Shown here: one piece after another, positions 23,901-35,665 of the stretch
How positions within the stretch are numbered: the stretch's first letter is position 1
Layout: every line of letters begins with the position of its first letter
NCBI GenBank assembly: GCA_033060915.1
Contig: CM065389.1
Location: forward strand, 8,412,001 to 8,476,000
Direction of reading: 5' to 3'
DNA length: 64,000 nucleotides
DNA from: Euryodendron excelsum
Lineage: Eukaryota; Streptophyta; Magnoliopsida; Ericales; Pentaphylacaceae
Notes under the pieces: model-generated
Told to the model about the DNA's origin: nothing
The model's database searches: none
What the model saw: only the letters and a program-made list of their open reading frames with translations
Position numbers and translations under genes: made by a program

Positions 23901-26900
23901 CAATAGTGAATTTCAATACAACCAGAGTACCTCTGAACAAGATCTTTGAGGCCAGTATGACTTCCCTTGATAGAATCCATATGCAAAATGCATGGTACTC
24001 TAAGCGACTTCTCCACGTCTTCATCTGAAATATTATGACATACACACAACAATGACTAAAGACCAGCAATTTGCCACACTTGAATCACAAGGAGAAATGT
24101 TAAGATCTAGAAGAACATGCCTTGAAACGTAGAGACTTCACCAGGATGACATATTACTATTAAGCTCCAGTGATAACTGTAGACAAAATACGTACATATT
24201 GCATGTAAATCCTCAATCGTAAGAAGATATTTTCTTATGAAAAGAAAAAAGATTGATCAGCTTATGTCTTACTTAAAGTTTACAGGAATGAAGACATAAT
24301 CCTTTTCAAATAGATTCACTTTTCTTGTCCATTTACGAACACGCTGAAACGCAGCCCCGGCTTCGAAACAGCTTGATGTATCTTTGTCAAGGTCAATCAG
24401 CTTCCGAAAGAAGAAACTGTTAAAAAAATGGAACCTTTGCCTCTCCTCAGGTTGCATTCCATTCTTCAGATACCTGTCATCAATCAATATGTTCAGGGAA
24501 GCATGCTAGAATGCAGCAGCACAGAAACTATGGTCAAGCCCTCATAATAAAAAGTAAAGATAAATATATGAGAACCAATTAATACCACAAAAGAAAAAAA
24601 AAAAAAAAAAAACCCAGCTCTGTAGCTTAAGTGGTATCGCCTGCCACCCTAAAGGTGGATGTCTGAGGTCCAAGTCCCAATAGGGACACGGGTGTGAGCC
24701 AAATGAATCCTTCAAAATCTAACTTAAAGAGTAGAATGGTTCCTTCTTGCAATTCATAAGTTGAACTTCCTTTAGGGCAAAGGAAAATCATTTGCTTCTC
24801 AATTACTAGGAAAGAAGAATTAGGTAGTGTAATACACTACTAACATACTTGATGTAGAAGTCAATGATTGTATCATTGACAAATGTGTCTGGCTGTAATA
24901 GCTCAACATCTCTCTTACAAATGGAAACAGCATCAGAGTCACCCTTGGGATAGACAACTTCCTCAAAAGGCTCATCAAAACTGCAACATTTGAGATTGAT
25001 CAGCATACTCATAAAATAAGGAAGCATAAATTAGAGATCCTGTGAAAAAAAGCTAGAAAAGGAAATTGCAAGAAAATGTCAATACGAGACCTAAAATAAA
25101 AACATCACCAACTTTTCCAAGTTCAATAATGGCCCTGAACATAAATGTGTTTACATAAATATTTTTGATGAGTAAAGTACATTGAAAGGTGCCAAAAAGG
25201 TGAGTAAATGTGCATATATGTATATTATATATACACACTGGCAATGTCCAAAGAGGACTAAAAGAGATATATCTTGCCTCCCCATAGCTGTTTCAGACCA
25301 TACCCCAATACGCTTGAATGTGGGATCCTCATTTGGACCAATCTTCCTTCTGCTTTGAGGTTGGTGCGAGAGTTACAGCATGGTGGACTCTCCTAGCTTT
25401 TGCCTTGCTAGGATGCTGAGGATGCTCAAAGAGGATGTGAAGAGACGGAATAAGGAGGCATTAGGGAAGGTGGGGATTCGGGTGGCTTGTCTTTTGGAGG
25501 AGATTCAGGACCAAGATGAAAAGGTGGTGGAAGGGTGTCTCAGATGAGGAGAAGGTGGATAGAATAGCAAAGAAAGTTGAGATGGGGAGGCTTATGATTT
25601 CAGAAGAGGTCAAGTGGAAGGTGATTTTCATCGAGGATGGGGACAGGATTTCAAAATCTTTTCACCACATTGCCAATGCTTGTATGAGTTCTACTCATAT
25701 TGGGAGGTTGATTGTTGAAGGGGAGGAGCTATCCAGAGAAGAGGATATTTCTGAGGCCAAATTTGTAATGGGAAGAGAAAGCAATGTGATTCAGGCTAAC
25801 ATTGGTAATGTAAGGGATGACGAGGAAATTTTCAGTGTGGGAACTCGAGCAACGTGGTTTCAATAGAACAAGGATGGATCCAAAAGATTTGTTCAGTACG
25901 GCGTGAAATATTGTGGTTTAGTGAGAAGCTTTTGGTCCTATCTTTGAAGTGGGGTTGGGTGCTCTGCATCCAAAAGATTCAGGGATGCTCAAGACTTATT
26001 TTTTGTAGATGCCTGCAAAATGCTCTCGCGGGGGGGGGGGGGGGGGGGGGGGTGTTTGGCTATTGAGCTTTTTGAAGGAGAGGGCAGAGGTTAGATCAGA
26101 ATTCCTGAGGTTAGCTCATTTCCATAACCTTCCACCTCAACAACTTTAGAACAAAGATCATTAACAGGTGCGCATCATGCATGCATTTTGACAAGTAGTT
26201 ATAAAACATAACCCTGCATGCTTATTTTCCATCATGGAGCACAACTAATAGCATGGAAGGAGATCTCTTTTGGCGGCTTCTTTTTATATACTTATTTACT
26301 TAACAAAAAAAAGTTGTCCCAAAGAGAAGCTTACACCAACTAGTCCACACAACCACAACAGTATGCGTAGTGTTTAACTTACAAAAAAGAATATAAATAA
26401 AGAAAAAAATTAAACAATAACACTTACAGTAATATTCACGTAATTCACCAAAATCTTACATGGTCACAATGAAGAAGAAGATGTCTCATTGAATTCAGAA
26501 TATGATACATCATAAGAGATTACAAAATTGGCCGTGGATGGGAAAATACAGACATACGATAAACAATCAGAATCCCAATACAATTCTAGTACAAGGGATA
26601 CCAACAGTACATATTGGAATGGGGAACTTGAATGGGCAGATGAATGCTGACAGATAGCAAAAGAAGTATCAAAATACAAATGACAAAATGAGTCCAAGAA
26701 GCATCAAAAGTTGCATCTCCAAGGGCATGGGCATATGATAAAGAAAAGAACTATTTCAGTTACTCACTTGGGAAGATATCTTTTCTTTGCAATGCATATG
26801 CCATTCTGTCCAGGTAAAGCCTCTCCATTCCCTCCTAGTTCAATACTACAAGGAAATGAACAAGTTACATTTTGGTGGATAAGAACAAAAAAACAAAGCA

Positions 26901-27293
26901 TCATAATACCATAGTCATAGCCATACCAAACCAAATGAAATCCCTAAAAACAATATGCACTATTAGAATCCAAGCAACTTTGTATTGATTAGATGATAAA
27001 ATGTTTAAAACAAATTAACAGGAAGCAGATATCAAAAACCACATCTGTTAAATCATCTTAATTCAGAAGTATACAACAAACAATGAACCACACTATGCCC
27101 AACCAGATTTGGGTGGTAAAGTGCTTCTTCCTCTGCCCAATGCTTGAATTCAAATCGCAATACCCTCAAGTTGTGGTGGGGTGTTCTTATATGCATGAGG
27201 CTAACACTGGGACCACACCTTAGGGATTCCCACCAATCCCCTACCATTTCATGTTGTGAAAGAGACAGAGGGAAAAGGAAAAGAAAATAGAGA

Positions 27294-27329
<36 letters not shown>

Positions 27330-30300
27330 CTTATACTTTGTAATATAGGACATGACAGGCTCAACTAAATGAAAACTCTCCTTCTGCATGCGAACTTAAC
27401 CTGTCACTCTCCTTCAAATAATCCCTTTTTATAACAAGCAATGGAAGTCAATGACACACTCAGATTTTGGAAAAAAAAAACTAACGACCATAACAGAAAT
27501 AGCAAGACCAGTGTATTGCTAAAGGAAAATAGTCCCAATCTGTGTCGCATGGACGAGTATCAGATGCGGGTGTGTGTTTAGAGATTTGACCTCCCTAAAA
27601 CCCAAACTTTCAATACAGGGAGATGTACCTAAATGTTGGTATAGATTTGTGGACACGTCGTATACATTAAATACATTGTATTTTGCCCTGAGGATGGAAT
27701 TATCAATTATGGATATACTTGAAACTAATGAGATACAGTGGGAGAAGGTGATTTCCATCTATCCATATCCATGTGAGAAGCAAAAAAATATTCTTTACTA
27801 TCAATTACAAGCTTCTTCTACCTCTTCCTCCAATTTTGGTAGCGAGTTGGAAACATATCCCATACCCATACCCTTGTCAAATCTTGTGGACATGGCTACA
27901 TTGATGAAATAGAATAGTCCATGTAGCACTGGCCACAATAAACTGTATGGTTCCCTTTTTCTTTCCTTCTTTTTTGTGCATGGCAAAAAGATAATGAAAT
28001 TTTTTTTTTTTTATAATCAACCGCCAAAAGGTCTACAACCATGTAACAACTTCTACAAACCATCAAGCTCTTTCTTTAAAAAAATTAATATTTTCTGATA
28101 AGTCTCTCATTTAAAAATATTACTGCAACAAATGCAAGAAATATATATCTAAGTACAAAGAAGTGAAATTAACTCCAGAATTGGAAACCAGATCCATTCA
28201 CCAAAACAAACTCAGCAATCAGCTATTCAACATCCACGTATATACTGGAAACCTAGGTTTATGATTTATTAGGGAAAAAATAATCTACAAACAATAACAA
28301 ATAACAAGAAACCTATAACAAGAAACCTAGGTTTTGTGATTTATTTAAATACTCACTCGGACACAACATTCCATAGCGCCTTATAATGCAAATCCAAAGA
28401 TATTATCTGTTCTCGCTTCTCGTACCAATTAGAGTCAACTACAGCAAACTTTAACTCCTCAATGCCTGCATGTTTTCACAGGCAAGGAAAAACGTTGACA
28501 TTTATTACATAAATCAAATTAAACATCCACAACCAACTAGTAAAAGTACACAACTCCACATCACAAGGTAAAGTCTCCCAAAAGAGAAAAGCTGTCAGAG
28601 ACAGAGAAGGGTTGCACAGCTAAAAAGTTGGAACTCCAAAATAAACTGCAATGTGAAATCAAACAATTGATATGTCTTGAGCAGGCAAACTACTTCATAC
28701 CACCAAATTAGATTACAAAGAAATGTCCATACATGCTTTGATGCAGCCCAGGAGCAAAATCCACTAAAAGTTTACCAATGCCAAGTTAGAAGATGAGTTC
28801 CATGACCAAAGAAAGTGGTGAAATTAACTTCTCTATGAAATTTGTAACTTTTGGAAGTATTGAAGCCTAATTTTCAGTAGGGGACTGTCTTAAGGATATT
28901 TTACAATATTAGTCGAGGCGTTTTTGTAACTTTAGTACAGAACTTAATGATAGAGCTGACATAACTCACTTGCATGAAGAGTCTAACAAAGAGAGTCAAT
29001 TGAATGATAGAACAGAACCTAAAGGAAAGCCAGAATACTAAAGAACTCACAGGGGATGCATGTGTTAATTTCAGAATCCCTTGGGAAGGCTTCTATTTTC
29101 AACCATAAAACATTTGGAAAATTAAACTAAGGAAAACGCTCCAAGTAACACGAATAGTAATAATAAGTAGATTTATTTCACCAACTGAAACTAACAGCAG
29201 GCAGAATGGGAATAAATTTTGGCTAAAGTGCACCAACCTGAAGTGCCTTGTACATCATCAGCTTGAGGTGCATCTTTTGATATCAAGCGAAGCTTTACCA
29301 TAGCCATCTCAAGCTGAGCACAAATTGAATAAGAAACTGAACTTTTTCAATCCAAAGCATATACAAGCATCACAAAAACAAAAACAAAAAGTTTTCTGGC
29401 ACTCACCCTTTCAGCCCACTGTGATTCAATATCAACAATCTCATCAATTCCCCATTGAAAGCTAAAGGTTTCATGGTTTCCATAACCCCTCATTTCAATG
29501 CAATTGCAGGAAAAAATTAACACAGACTCTGTACAATATCTACCACAGCATACAACATAATCGGGACAAACTACTGCCACATTCCTGTCAACCTGCCAGT
29601 TGCATAAAAGGAGTAGTTGTGACTAACGGAAGACAGTTGACAAATAAGCGTGTTCCAGCTAGTAAAGAGAAAACATATCGTAAGCGCACTGAAACAGCCA
29701 AAAAATGTGAGAATAAGTTGAAAAATGGGAACTAGAGTAGAACTAGTAAAGAGACAAAACTAACTGCAAGGGCACCATCGTGTTATGCTAATTGCATCAG
29801 AATGATCTCAATGCATTAAAAAAACGCAGCTTAACTACTGTCACCCAAGAGAAAAGGCATCAACTCTCTTTCACATTAACTATATACAAAATGCAAAATG
29901 AAAATTTCATTTCGTGGTTCTACGCAATTTTATATTGTTAAGAGTATGTCTTACTTACCAACATGATAGCTCATTATAATTTGACCACATACCAATTCAA
30001 GCAAAAGAATATTGTTGATTAACAGAAGTCTACAAAGTATAAATGTTAAAAAAATTTCACTACTTAAAAAAGTGGCTTAAACATTTTCATTATCTGAAGA
30101 TTAGTTAAACAAGAATCCCTTAGACCGTAACCAGGCTGATACATAACAAAAGAAGCATATCAATCTAGTTTACCCGTGAAATCTAGAGACACCCACAACT
30201 TTCAAGAGTTTTGAACAGTTACATAATTTTGATGAGGTCCCAAGAAATGCTAGAAACTAAGAAGCATAGACACTTTTAAAAAGATGTTGTGTCAATGTTG

Positions 30301-33300
30301 GACTCGACACTCGTCGGGCACTTCTTCACATGTGTTGGACAAGCATCCAAATGTGTCTTATTATTTCTTAAATTTTTTAGAACCGTACACGCTTTGGACA
30401 CTTAGGGGACACGTATTCATCACTTAAACACACATGAAATGCATTACAAGTATGAAGAAAATAACGGGGAACCCAGTTGTAAAATAAAAGCAATGTGTAT
30501 TTATACCTGTGAGCGACCTTAGGGACCGTTAGTGTATGTGTACCCTCTGGGAAGTATAACAATCACTCAATGAACACCGAACCAAGCAAAGAGCGAAGAG
30601 AAGAGGATCGATGGCAATTCAAGAGAAAGAGAGAGAGAGAGCAATGAACCGGAGAATCCCCTTGACACTTGATGATGAGTTGATGTCTTGTGTGTTTGAA
30701 GGAGGGAGGAGGCCTTTATATAGACAACCTGGAGGGGACACTCTGTGGAGGGAAGTCCCTTTCATCGTGGGTGGAGGGGACAATCCGTGGAGGGATGTCC
30801 CAACCAACCCTCCATCCAAGATTCTGTTGAGGGCGTGTGACACTCCGGATGCAAGTATTAAGGGTCTCTGTCTCTTCCTCCTTGATGATGTCATCCAAGC
30901 ATCTTGGGTTCTCTCTCTCATTGTGGTTGGTCAGAGAGACCCCCTCTAAAGAGAGGATTTACACCATGACGAACCCATGGATCCTACCCTCCAAACTACA
31001 AATCCCTGATGGTCCCGTGTGGAGGGTCATGACTGGCTGGAGGAGTGCCATGACTCGTGCTAGGGAGATACATCCTTGAGCTTTGCTTAAGGTCCGAGGA
31101 TTGGAGTTACCGAACTGCAGTCCGAAAATCCTAAGAGCAAGGTGACCCAAAGGTGATGGAGAATCCTTGAGTGCGGCCTTATGCTCAAGGTGGGATGGAG
31201 AATTCTTGGTGTTGGGTTGGGGGAGGTCACAACTCATATGGGTTTGTGACCCATGTACCTACAATACCTAATTTGACATTTGAGTTACGAAATGTGTGGT
31301 TTTTAATCATAGTCAGTGTTATCTTGCCCTTTTTATTGTCTTTGAGTAAAATATTTCTACAAATGCCAAATCAAAGTATATAAAATATATATTTTAGTGG
31401 TGTCTTTGCTTTATCGTGTCTTGTATTTTTTTAAAATAGTCATGTTGGCATATCCTATCATGTCTTGTCGTACTGTATCATGTATCTGTCTCCATGCTTC
31501 TTAGGCTAGAAAGAACACAAGTTTTGGCACAAATCACCTAACATCAAAACTGCAAAGTGTTTGAATTAGGTGAAATATGGAACAATTTTCACTCGTTTGG
31601 AGAGAACTTCCGAAAACTTCAAATTATAGAAAATTGTAAATACTTTTTGAGAGAACAAACTATTAGTAATTCCATCTCATTCAACATTTGTTACAATTGG
31701 AGTGCACAATACCTTGATTAGTAGCATAATAAAATGCATAACAAAACCCACTAATGTATATATTTATATTGGATAAGTGAAAAAAATCCATTAATGATCG
31801 AAGTTAAAACCCTTGACTAAGCCAGACTAACAAAAGTAATCACGACTGATGAACCACATATTAAGTTTGGAAACAAAGAACTGAACCTATTTAAAGTGAT
31901 ATGGATATGCCCCACTGGAGAGACTGACACAAAAAGAAGGTAGACACAGCAGAAAGGAGTAATGATGACCCACAAATAACATGAAAAAAGAAATAAATTG
32001 TCTATTCCTACCATGTGAAGACAAAATAACATCAAAAGCATCAAACATGCCTGGGCACCTAAATGGCCCGGTTGAGAAATCCAGATTTCTCCATCTTATT
32101 TAATAGATTAAGAAACTATTGGAAAAAAATTCAAGAAGTATTAACTAGATACTCCTAAAGAGATAAAAAAAAACAGAAATAACTGAAGAAGTGATTTAGG
32201 AGTAAACATAAAAAAGAAATAAGAGAAGAAGGATATATATGTTGGGAGACCAATTGTAGAGCATTAAAGCATATCTGACAAGTCCAAACTACATTGCTAA
32301 TTTCAGACGTTAAATTCATCTTGATCATTCTTGCACCTTGTACAATTTTTTTATAAAATACTTTTCCCTTATACATTTTTTTTTTTGCAATTTTTTCCCC
32401 TAAAATCTTAAGTAGAACACTTAGCTTTTCTTTTTGTTTTTTGGTGCAAAGTGAAACACTTAGTTGATTCAAGGAAACAGAAGAAAGTGGAGTTATCAAA
32501 GAGATGATATCAAAATGAAAGTGATTACCATTTCCCAATTGCCCAAGCAATGATCAGATAATGGCCCATCTAATATAACTGCAAAATGGTAACAGACTAC
32601 AGTCAGAAAGGTCAAGGTGCATTCCATGGCTGCCCACATAAGTATACAACGAGGCAGAAAGCAAACAATCACAAACCTTTTTTGGGTTTTTATTTGGGTC
32701 TTGCTAACATGTGGCCTAAGGGCACATTTTATGCATGTTTTGTCCATTTAAACAAGTGTTGAAACTTGTATTTTCACAGTTTTAACACTGAAAACACAAA
32801 GTATCCTTAAAATGTGCCCTACGAGCACATGTTAGCATTTACCTTTTTATTTTTGTTGATAAGTAGATAATAAAAAAAGTGATGAGAATATACCATCGTC
32901 TCCTGGAATATCAGAAGATGTTGACGGGGAATTTGCACTCATGCTTTCATCGGCATCTGAAATCACATCAACTGACTCATCCTGCAAAATTTTCAGCTTA
33001 AATGAGCATATCTTGATAGATATATTCCGGACTCTCAGCATAAATTAGGAAAACATAAAAGCTCAATTACACTAGATGGAGACTCTTGAAGGGCACAATT
33101 TAATTGGCCGATGCCAGGTGAAGCTGCTCCAGGGCTTGAAGCTCTTGGTTCCAGTTGAGCAGAGAAACTTCCAGGTTCGAGTTTATCAGGCATAAAATGA
33201 GGCAGCTGTTCATGACTTCTGGAATTAAACAGCAGACCATCATCCAACCCAGACATTTTTTCGCTAGCAGGGTCTTCTCCTTCCAAGCCGATCGGGATAC

Positions 33301-33653
33301 ATGAGACAGCATTGTCACAATTTTGAACATTGTCGATTGCTTCAACACCCACACATGGTAAATTACCTAGTTCTTACCCACAAAAATCAAAAGTCGAGTC
33401 GAGTCAACTCAACAGGCCTTTATCCCAATACAATTTTAGTACCAGAAAGTAATTTCCCAAGTAAATACTGACAGAGTCGTGTGTATATATATATATATAT
33501 TTATAAAACATGCTTACCGTTTTCGAGGAACTTATATTTGTCAATGGCGCTAGGGTTTTTGAATTTGCTGATCAACTTGGCAGAGGTCAACTCCTCGAAC
33601 TCATCTTCCTCCTTGAAATCGAAGACGTCGGAGCTTTTACAAGAACTCTCCAT
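17998..33653 (-). CDS. ULP2: ULP2-type SUMO protease (SPF1/ASP1 class), 16 exons, 1059 aa
   Basis: Exons: 33653-33518, 33366-33071, 32981-32894, 32578-32529, 29592-29407, 29313-29238, 28465-28357, 26845-26768, 24980-24849, 24473-24273, 24176-24121, 24024-23931, 21811-21721, 20566-20447, 19863-19438, 19038-17998; 3180 bp in phase. All introns are GT-AG except one GC-AG (donor 24120-24119). The Ulp1/C48 domain begins near YPKGDSDAVSICKRDVELL (about 349-367). It carries the catalytic His in YHWSLIVICHPG (H453), Asp in ILHMDSIKGSH (D486) and Cys in LPQQQNSFDCGLFLLH (C541), with the usual upstream Gln. The amino region has an acidic patch with a SUMO-interaction-like VDVISDADES (exon 3). The family removes SUMO from nuclear proteins; Arabidopsis ASP1/SPF1 and SPF2 affect flowering and fertility. 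The long acidic tail holds three repeats of about 50 residues (812-964). Confidence 0.93.
18286..18744 (-). repeat. Three in-frame coding repeats of about 50 codons in the SUMO protease tail
   Basis: Units 18744-18595, 18594-18442 and 18441-18286 (50, 51 and 52 codons). Each runs SPSTEN...LTE-L...PSE-LDV-DS...HMLDSNGN...CPN. The units stay in frame inside the last exon. Each contains a hydrophobic LDV core followed by Asp-Ser, which resembles a SUMO-interaction motif. Confidence 0.85.
20062..20275 (+). pseudogene. LINE reverse transcriptase fragment in an intron
   Basis: In the intron between protease exons 14 and 15, a plus-strand frame reads FLEEEVAAAVMSFGLDKALGP, then DGFSMAF, a stop, VKEDVM...EFYE and SLNAFFLVLV. 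This is the start of the non-LTR reverse transcriptase domain (DKAPGPDGF signature). It is truncated on both sides and antisense to the host gene. Confidence 0.75.
21154..21344. repeat. MITE with GGGGGTGTTTGG ends (copy 1)
   Basis: About 190 bp in the intron between exons 13 and 14, with ends gggggtgtttgg and ccaaacactccc. The interior holds gcttatggctt and agcttaag phrases in both directions. A second copy of the same family lies at 54371-54548. The flanks (taa left, tga right) could be a decayed 3-bp duplication. Confidence 0.65.
24612..24720 (+). repeat. tRNA-derived SINE head
   Basis: A box-A-like tagcttaagtgg (24623-24634) and box-B-like ggtccaagtcc (24667-24677) are about 44 bp apart, directly after an A-run of about 20 bases. 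It sits in the intron between protease exons 9 and 10. The 3' end is unclear. Confidence 0.5.
25270..25865 (+). pseudogene. LINE ORF2 fragment (endonuclease end to linker)
   Basis: In the intron between protease exons 8 and 9, plus-strand frames read AVSDHTPIRLNVGSS (end of the AP endonuclease domain, about 25285), a segment like SPSFCLARMLRMLKEDVKRRNKE (about 25390-25460), and VIFIEDGDRISKSFHHIANA with IGRLIVEGEELS (about 25620-25740). These are standard landmarks of plant L1-type ORF2. Frame shifts and stops show decay. It is antisense to the host gene and ends before a long G-run. Confidence 0.7.
26030..26052. repeat. 23-base poly-G tract
   Basis: A run of 23 consecutive G in an intron, directly downstream of the LINE fragment. 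Long G homopolymers are rare in plant DNA. The tract could fold as a quadruplex or could be a length error in assembly. Confidence 0.85.
27301..27328. repeat. (GA)14 microsatellite
   Basis: A perfect dinucleotide run in the intron between protease exons 7 and 8. Confidence 0.85.
30257..31504. mobile_element. Non-autonomous hAT-type element, copy A, with nested solo LTR
   Basis: Inverted ends CTAAGAAGCATAGACAC (30257) and the complement of CTAAGAAGCATGGAGAC (ending 31504) are flanked by an exact 8-bp duplication GCTAGAAA (30249-30256 and 31505-31512). An 8-bp duplication is typical of hAT elements. Without the nested LTR (756 bp plus 5 bp) the element is about 487 bp, close to copy B at 41729-42240 (512 bp). 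Subterminal regions are rich in gtgtc/gacac phrases. It lies in intron 4 of the SUMO protease gene. No transposase is encoded. Confidence 0.85.
30508..31263 (-). mobile_element. Solo LTR nested inside the hAT-type element
   Basis: A 756-bp segment begins TGTGAG and ends CTACA on the plus strand (TG...CA termini), with an exact 5-bp duplication ATACC on both sides (30503-30507 and 31264-31268). Read on the minus strand it has a TATA box (GTCTATATAAAGGCC, complement of 30709-30723) at a distance expected for a U3/R border. No internal retroelement sequence or second LTR is present, so it is a solo LTR left by recombination between two LTRs. Confidence 0.85.
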
Positions 33654-33728
33654 CGTATGAATAGAGAAGACAAAAAAACAGAGATCAACGGGCCAGAGAT
33701 CAGAGATCGAGAGCGTTTAGCGATCAAA

Positions 33729-33790
33729 CTAGGGTTTCGCGAGAGTCATCATCGTTTTGTACGGAATTTGGTGGGATCGAATTAGGGTTT
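33729..33790 (-). promoter_or_regulatory. Telo-box motifs upstream of the SUMO protease ATG
   Basis: On the minus strand, AAACCCTAG (33737-33729) and AAACCCTA (33790-33783) lie 75-140 bp upstream of ATG 33653. Such telo-boxes are common near transcription starts of plant housekeeping genes. No clear TATA box was found. Confidence 0.4.
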
Positions 33791-34014
33791 ATTACATACA
33801 GAGATAGAGAAGAGGGTTCGAATGTTGATTTTGATTAATACGAGTCCAGACAGAACTGTAGAGCGAGTGGAGCTGGTGGTGTGCTTCGATCGTCGATTTG
33901 TAGACTGACCGCCACCGCTCCGAGAAAAATTATGCGTGGATGGATTGCTTACTTGGGCGAGTAGCTTCACGGACAAGAAGGGCGCGTGCAGGTGAGCTCT
34001 GATGATTGGATAAG

Positions 34015-34374
34015 GATCCGTTTGGCATCCTCGTTTTAGAAAAGTAAAGCTAATCAAGTTTATTTACCAACTTTATTTAATTATCTCGTTTTTTGTGTTC
34101 AGCATATGTAATAATGTTGCTAGTTTTTACTTTTTATTGTATATTTTTATTGTGTATTTTTTATGATTTGATGATAAATATTTTGTATATTATTGTTGTA
34201 CTAATAGTACCGAAGTAATATTTTGAATACAAATAATATACTCATTTTAATATTTTTCATTTTTTTTTTCAAATTTTATAAAAAAACTAAAGACAAAAAA
34301 ACTAAAAAAATACTGTTTTTTTATTTTTATTTGAAAAAAACACAAAAAACAAAATATGTTACCAAACAAGGATG
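34015..34374. repeat. T-rich/A-rich MITE with GTTTGG ends
   Basis: About 360 bp from ggatccgtttggcatcct to atgttaccaaacaaggat. It is T-rich on the left and A-rich on the right, so it folds back on itself. The central part (ttttttatgatttgatgataaa ... taatatttttcat) aligns by eye with the interiors of 45445-45635 and 45650-45880. Confidence 0.55.
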
Positions 34375-35665
34375 AATTTTTATTTCATGCTTTTAACTTT
34401 TTCTCCAAAAATAGTAAAAAATTATATACTTAAATAAGTAAGTCTTCATTGTGATTCCCACAAGAGCCTATTATTTGGTTGCCGATCATATGATTTCATA
34501 AATTATAGGAATGGGTACGTAAACCGATTCAGCACCGAATGAAGTCATTTTACAAAGAATTCATGGGACTTCCTGGTTCTTCACTAATTTCCTTGGCAGA
34601 TAATAGTCTTGAGAGAAAATGTCTTGCTTAAGTCAACGAAAGGGGTAGAGCAACCCCCACAAAGACAAAAAAAAACAGAAGAGGTCTGCCCTCTTACAGG
34701 TGTGTTATCTACATTGTAAGACCAACTTCGAATTAGTAACATAATTGAAGAGAAGTCTCTCTTACATCAGCCCCATACCAAATGGAGCACAACCATATCA
34801 GCCTCTCTCTCTAGATCTCTCTCTCCCGTTAAATCTCATGCATTGCCGAGTGTCCTGCCATCTGGAGTAGAGATGATAATAAAACGAGTTTAAATAGAAA
34901 TACTCCTACTCCATACCCACCCTGTCACAGTAACCCCAAACCGTCCCTCTCCGCTTCCTTTTATCTTAGTGTTTTTTTTAAACATATAGTGAAAAAAAAG
35001 AAATAAAATACAAAAAAAAAATTACAATAATTATATTTTAATAAAAAATATATAAATATATATTTATAAATAAGATGCGTTCAGGTTGTAACAAGTTTTT
35101 ACACCTTGTTCTCAAACCTCACCCCGCCCCGCCCCCAATTAGTCTTATCCCATACCCATACCAATAGGGAAGGGGCGGGGTGAGGCGAAGACCTAAAATA
35201 TTAAATTATTTTGCCATCCCTAATCCGGAATACACCTAAAAATTTCAATGAGCAAATGTGGTTTTTTGAACCCCACTTTTCAAGGCATACCTGTAGTCTT
35301 AATCTTCCCACGACTCGTGTATTAAGCTAAATACCAGCGAAAGCAGGACACATACAAAATTTCAATCGAAGCCACATTTTTCTTCCACCATTTGCAATGT
35401 TTTTGCAACCAACTACTAAGCTATACGTACAATTAATCAGTTGCTGTGGCATTTAACAGGGCCAGTTTTTCTTTCACCATAACGAGAACACAACCAGATA
35501 ATAGTGAGCAACAACACTTACACAACATTTAACTTGATTCAGACGAGGCAAACTAGCCTGATTTCTTGTTTACAAGTACTCCTCACAATAATATATATGT
35601 ATATCTTACGGTGCAAGCTGAGGGGCAAAGCTGCTTATTCCATATGGAATCTCTTCCAATTTCAG
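34375..35665. other. Intergenic between SUMO protease promoter and MADS gene 3' end
   Basis: No coding sequence seen. It includes a stretch with ccccgccccgccccc (about 35120) and the MADS 3' flank next to 35665. Confidence 0.5.

Noticed and set aside
9465..24720. Possible tRNA genes at the box A/box B pairs
   Set aside because: Box spacing fits tRNA-derived SINEs, but no cloverleaf with acceptor and anticodon stems could be drawn.
27574..27912. Plus-strand ORF of 112 aa in a SUMO protease intron
   Set aside because: No recognisable motif, antisense to the host gene, and overlapped by another frame on the minus strand. Could be a captured fragment but cannot be supported.
30611..31079. Several overlapping ORFs of 60-112 aa on both strands
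   Set aside because: They fall inside the 756-bp solo LTR; LTRs do not normally encode proteins.
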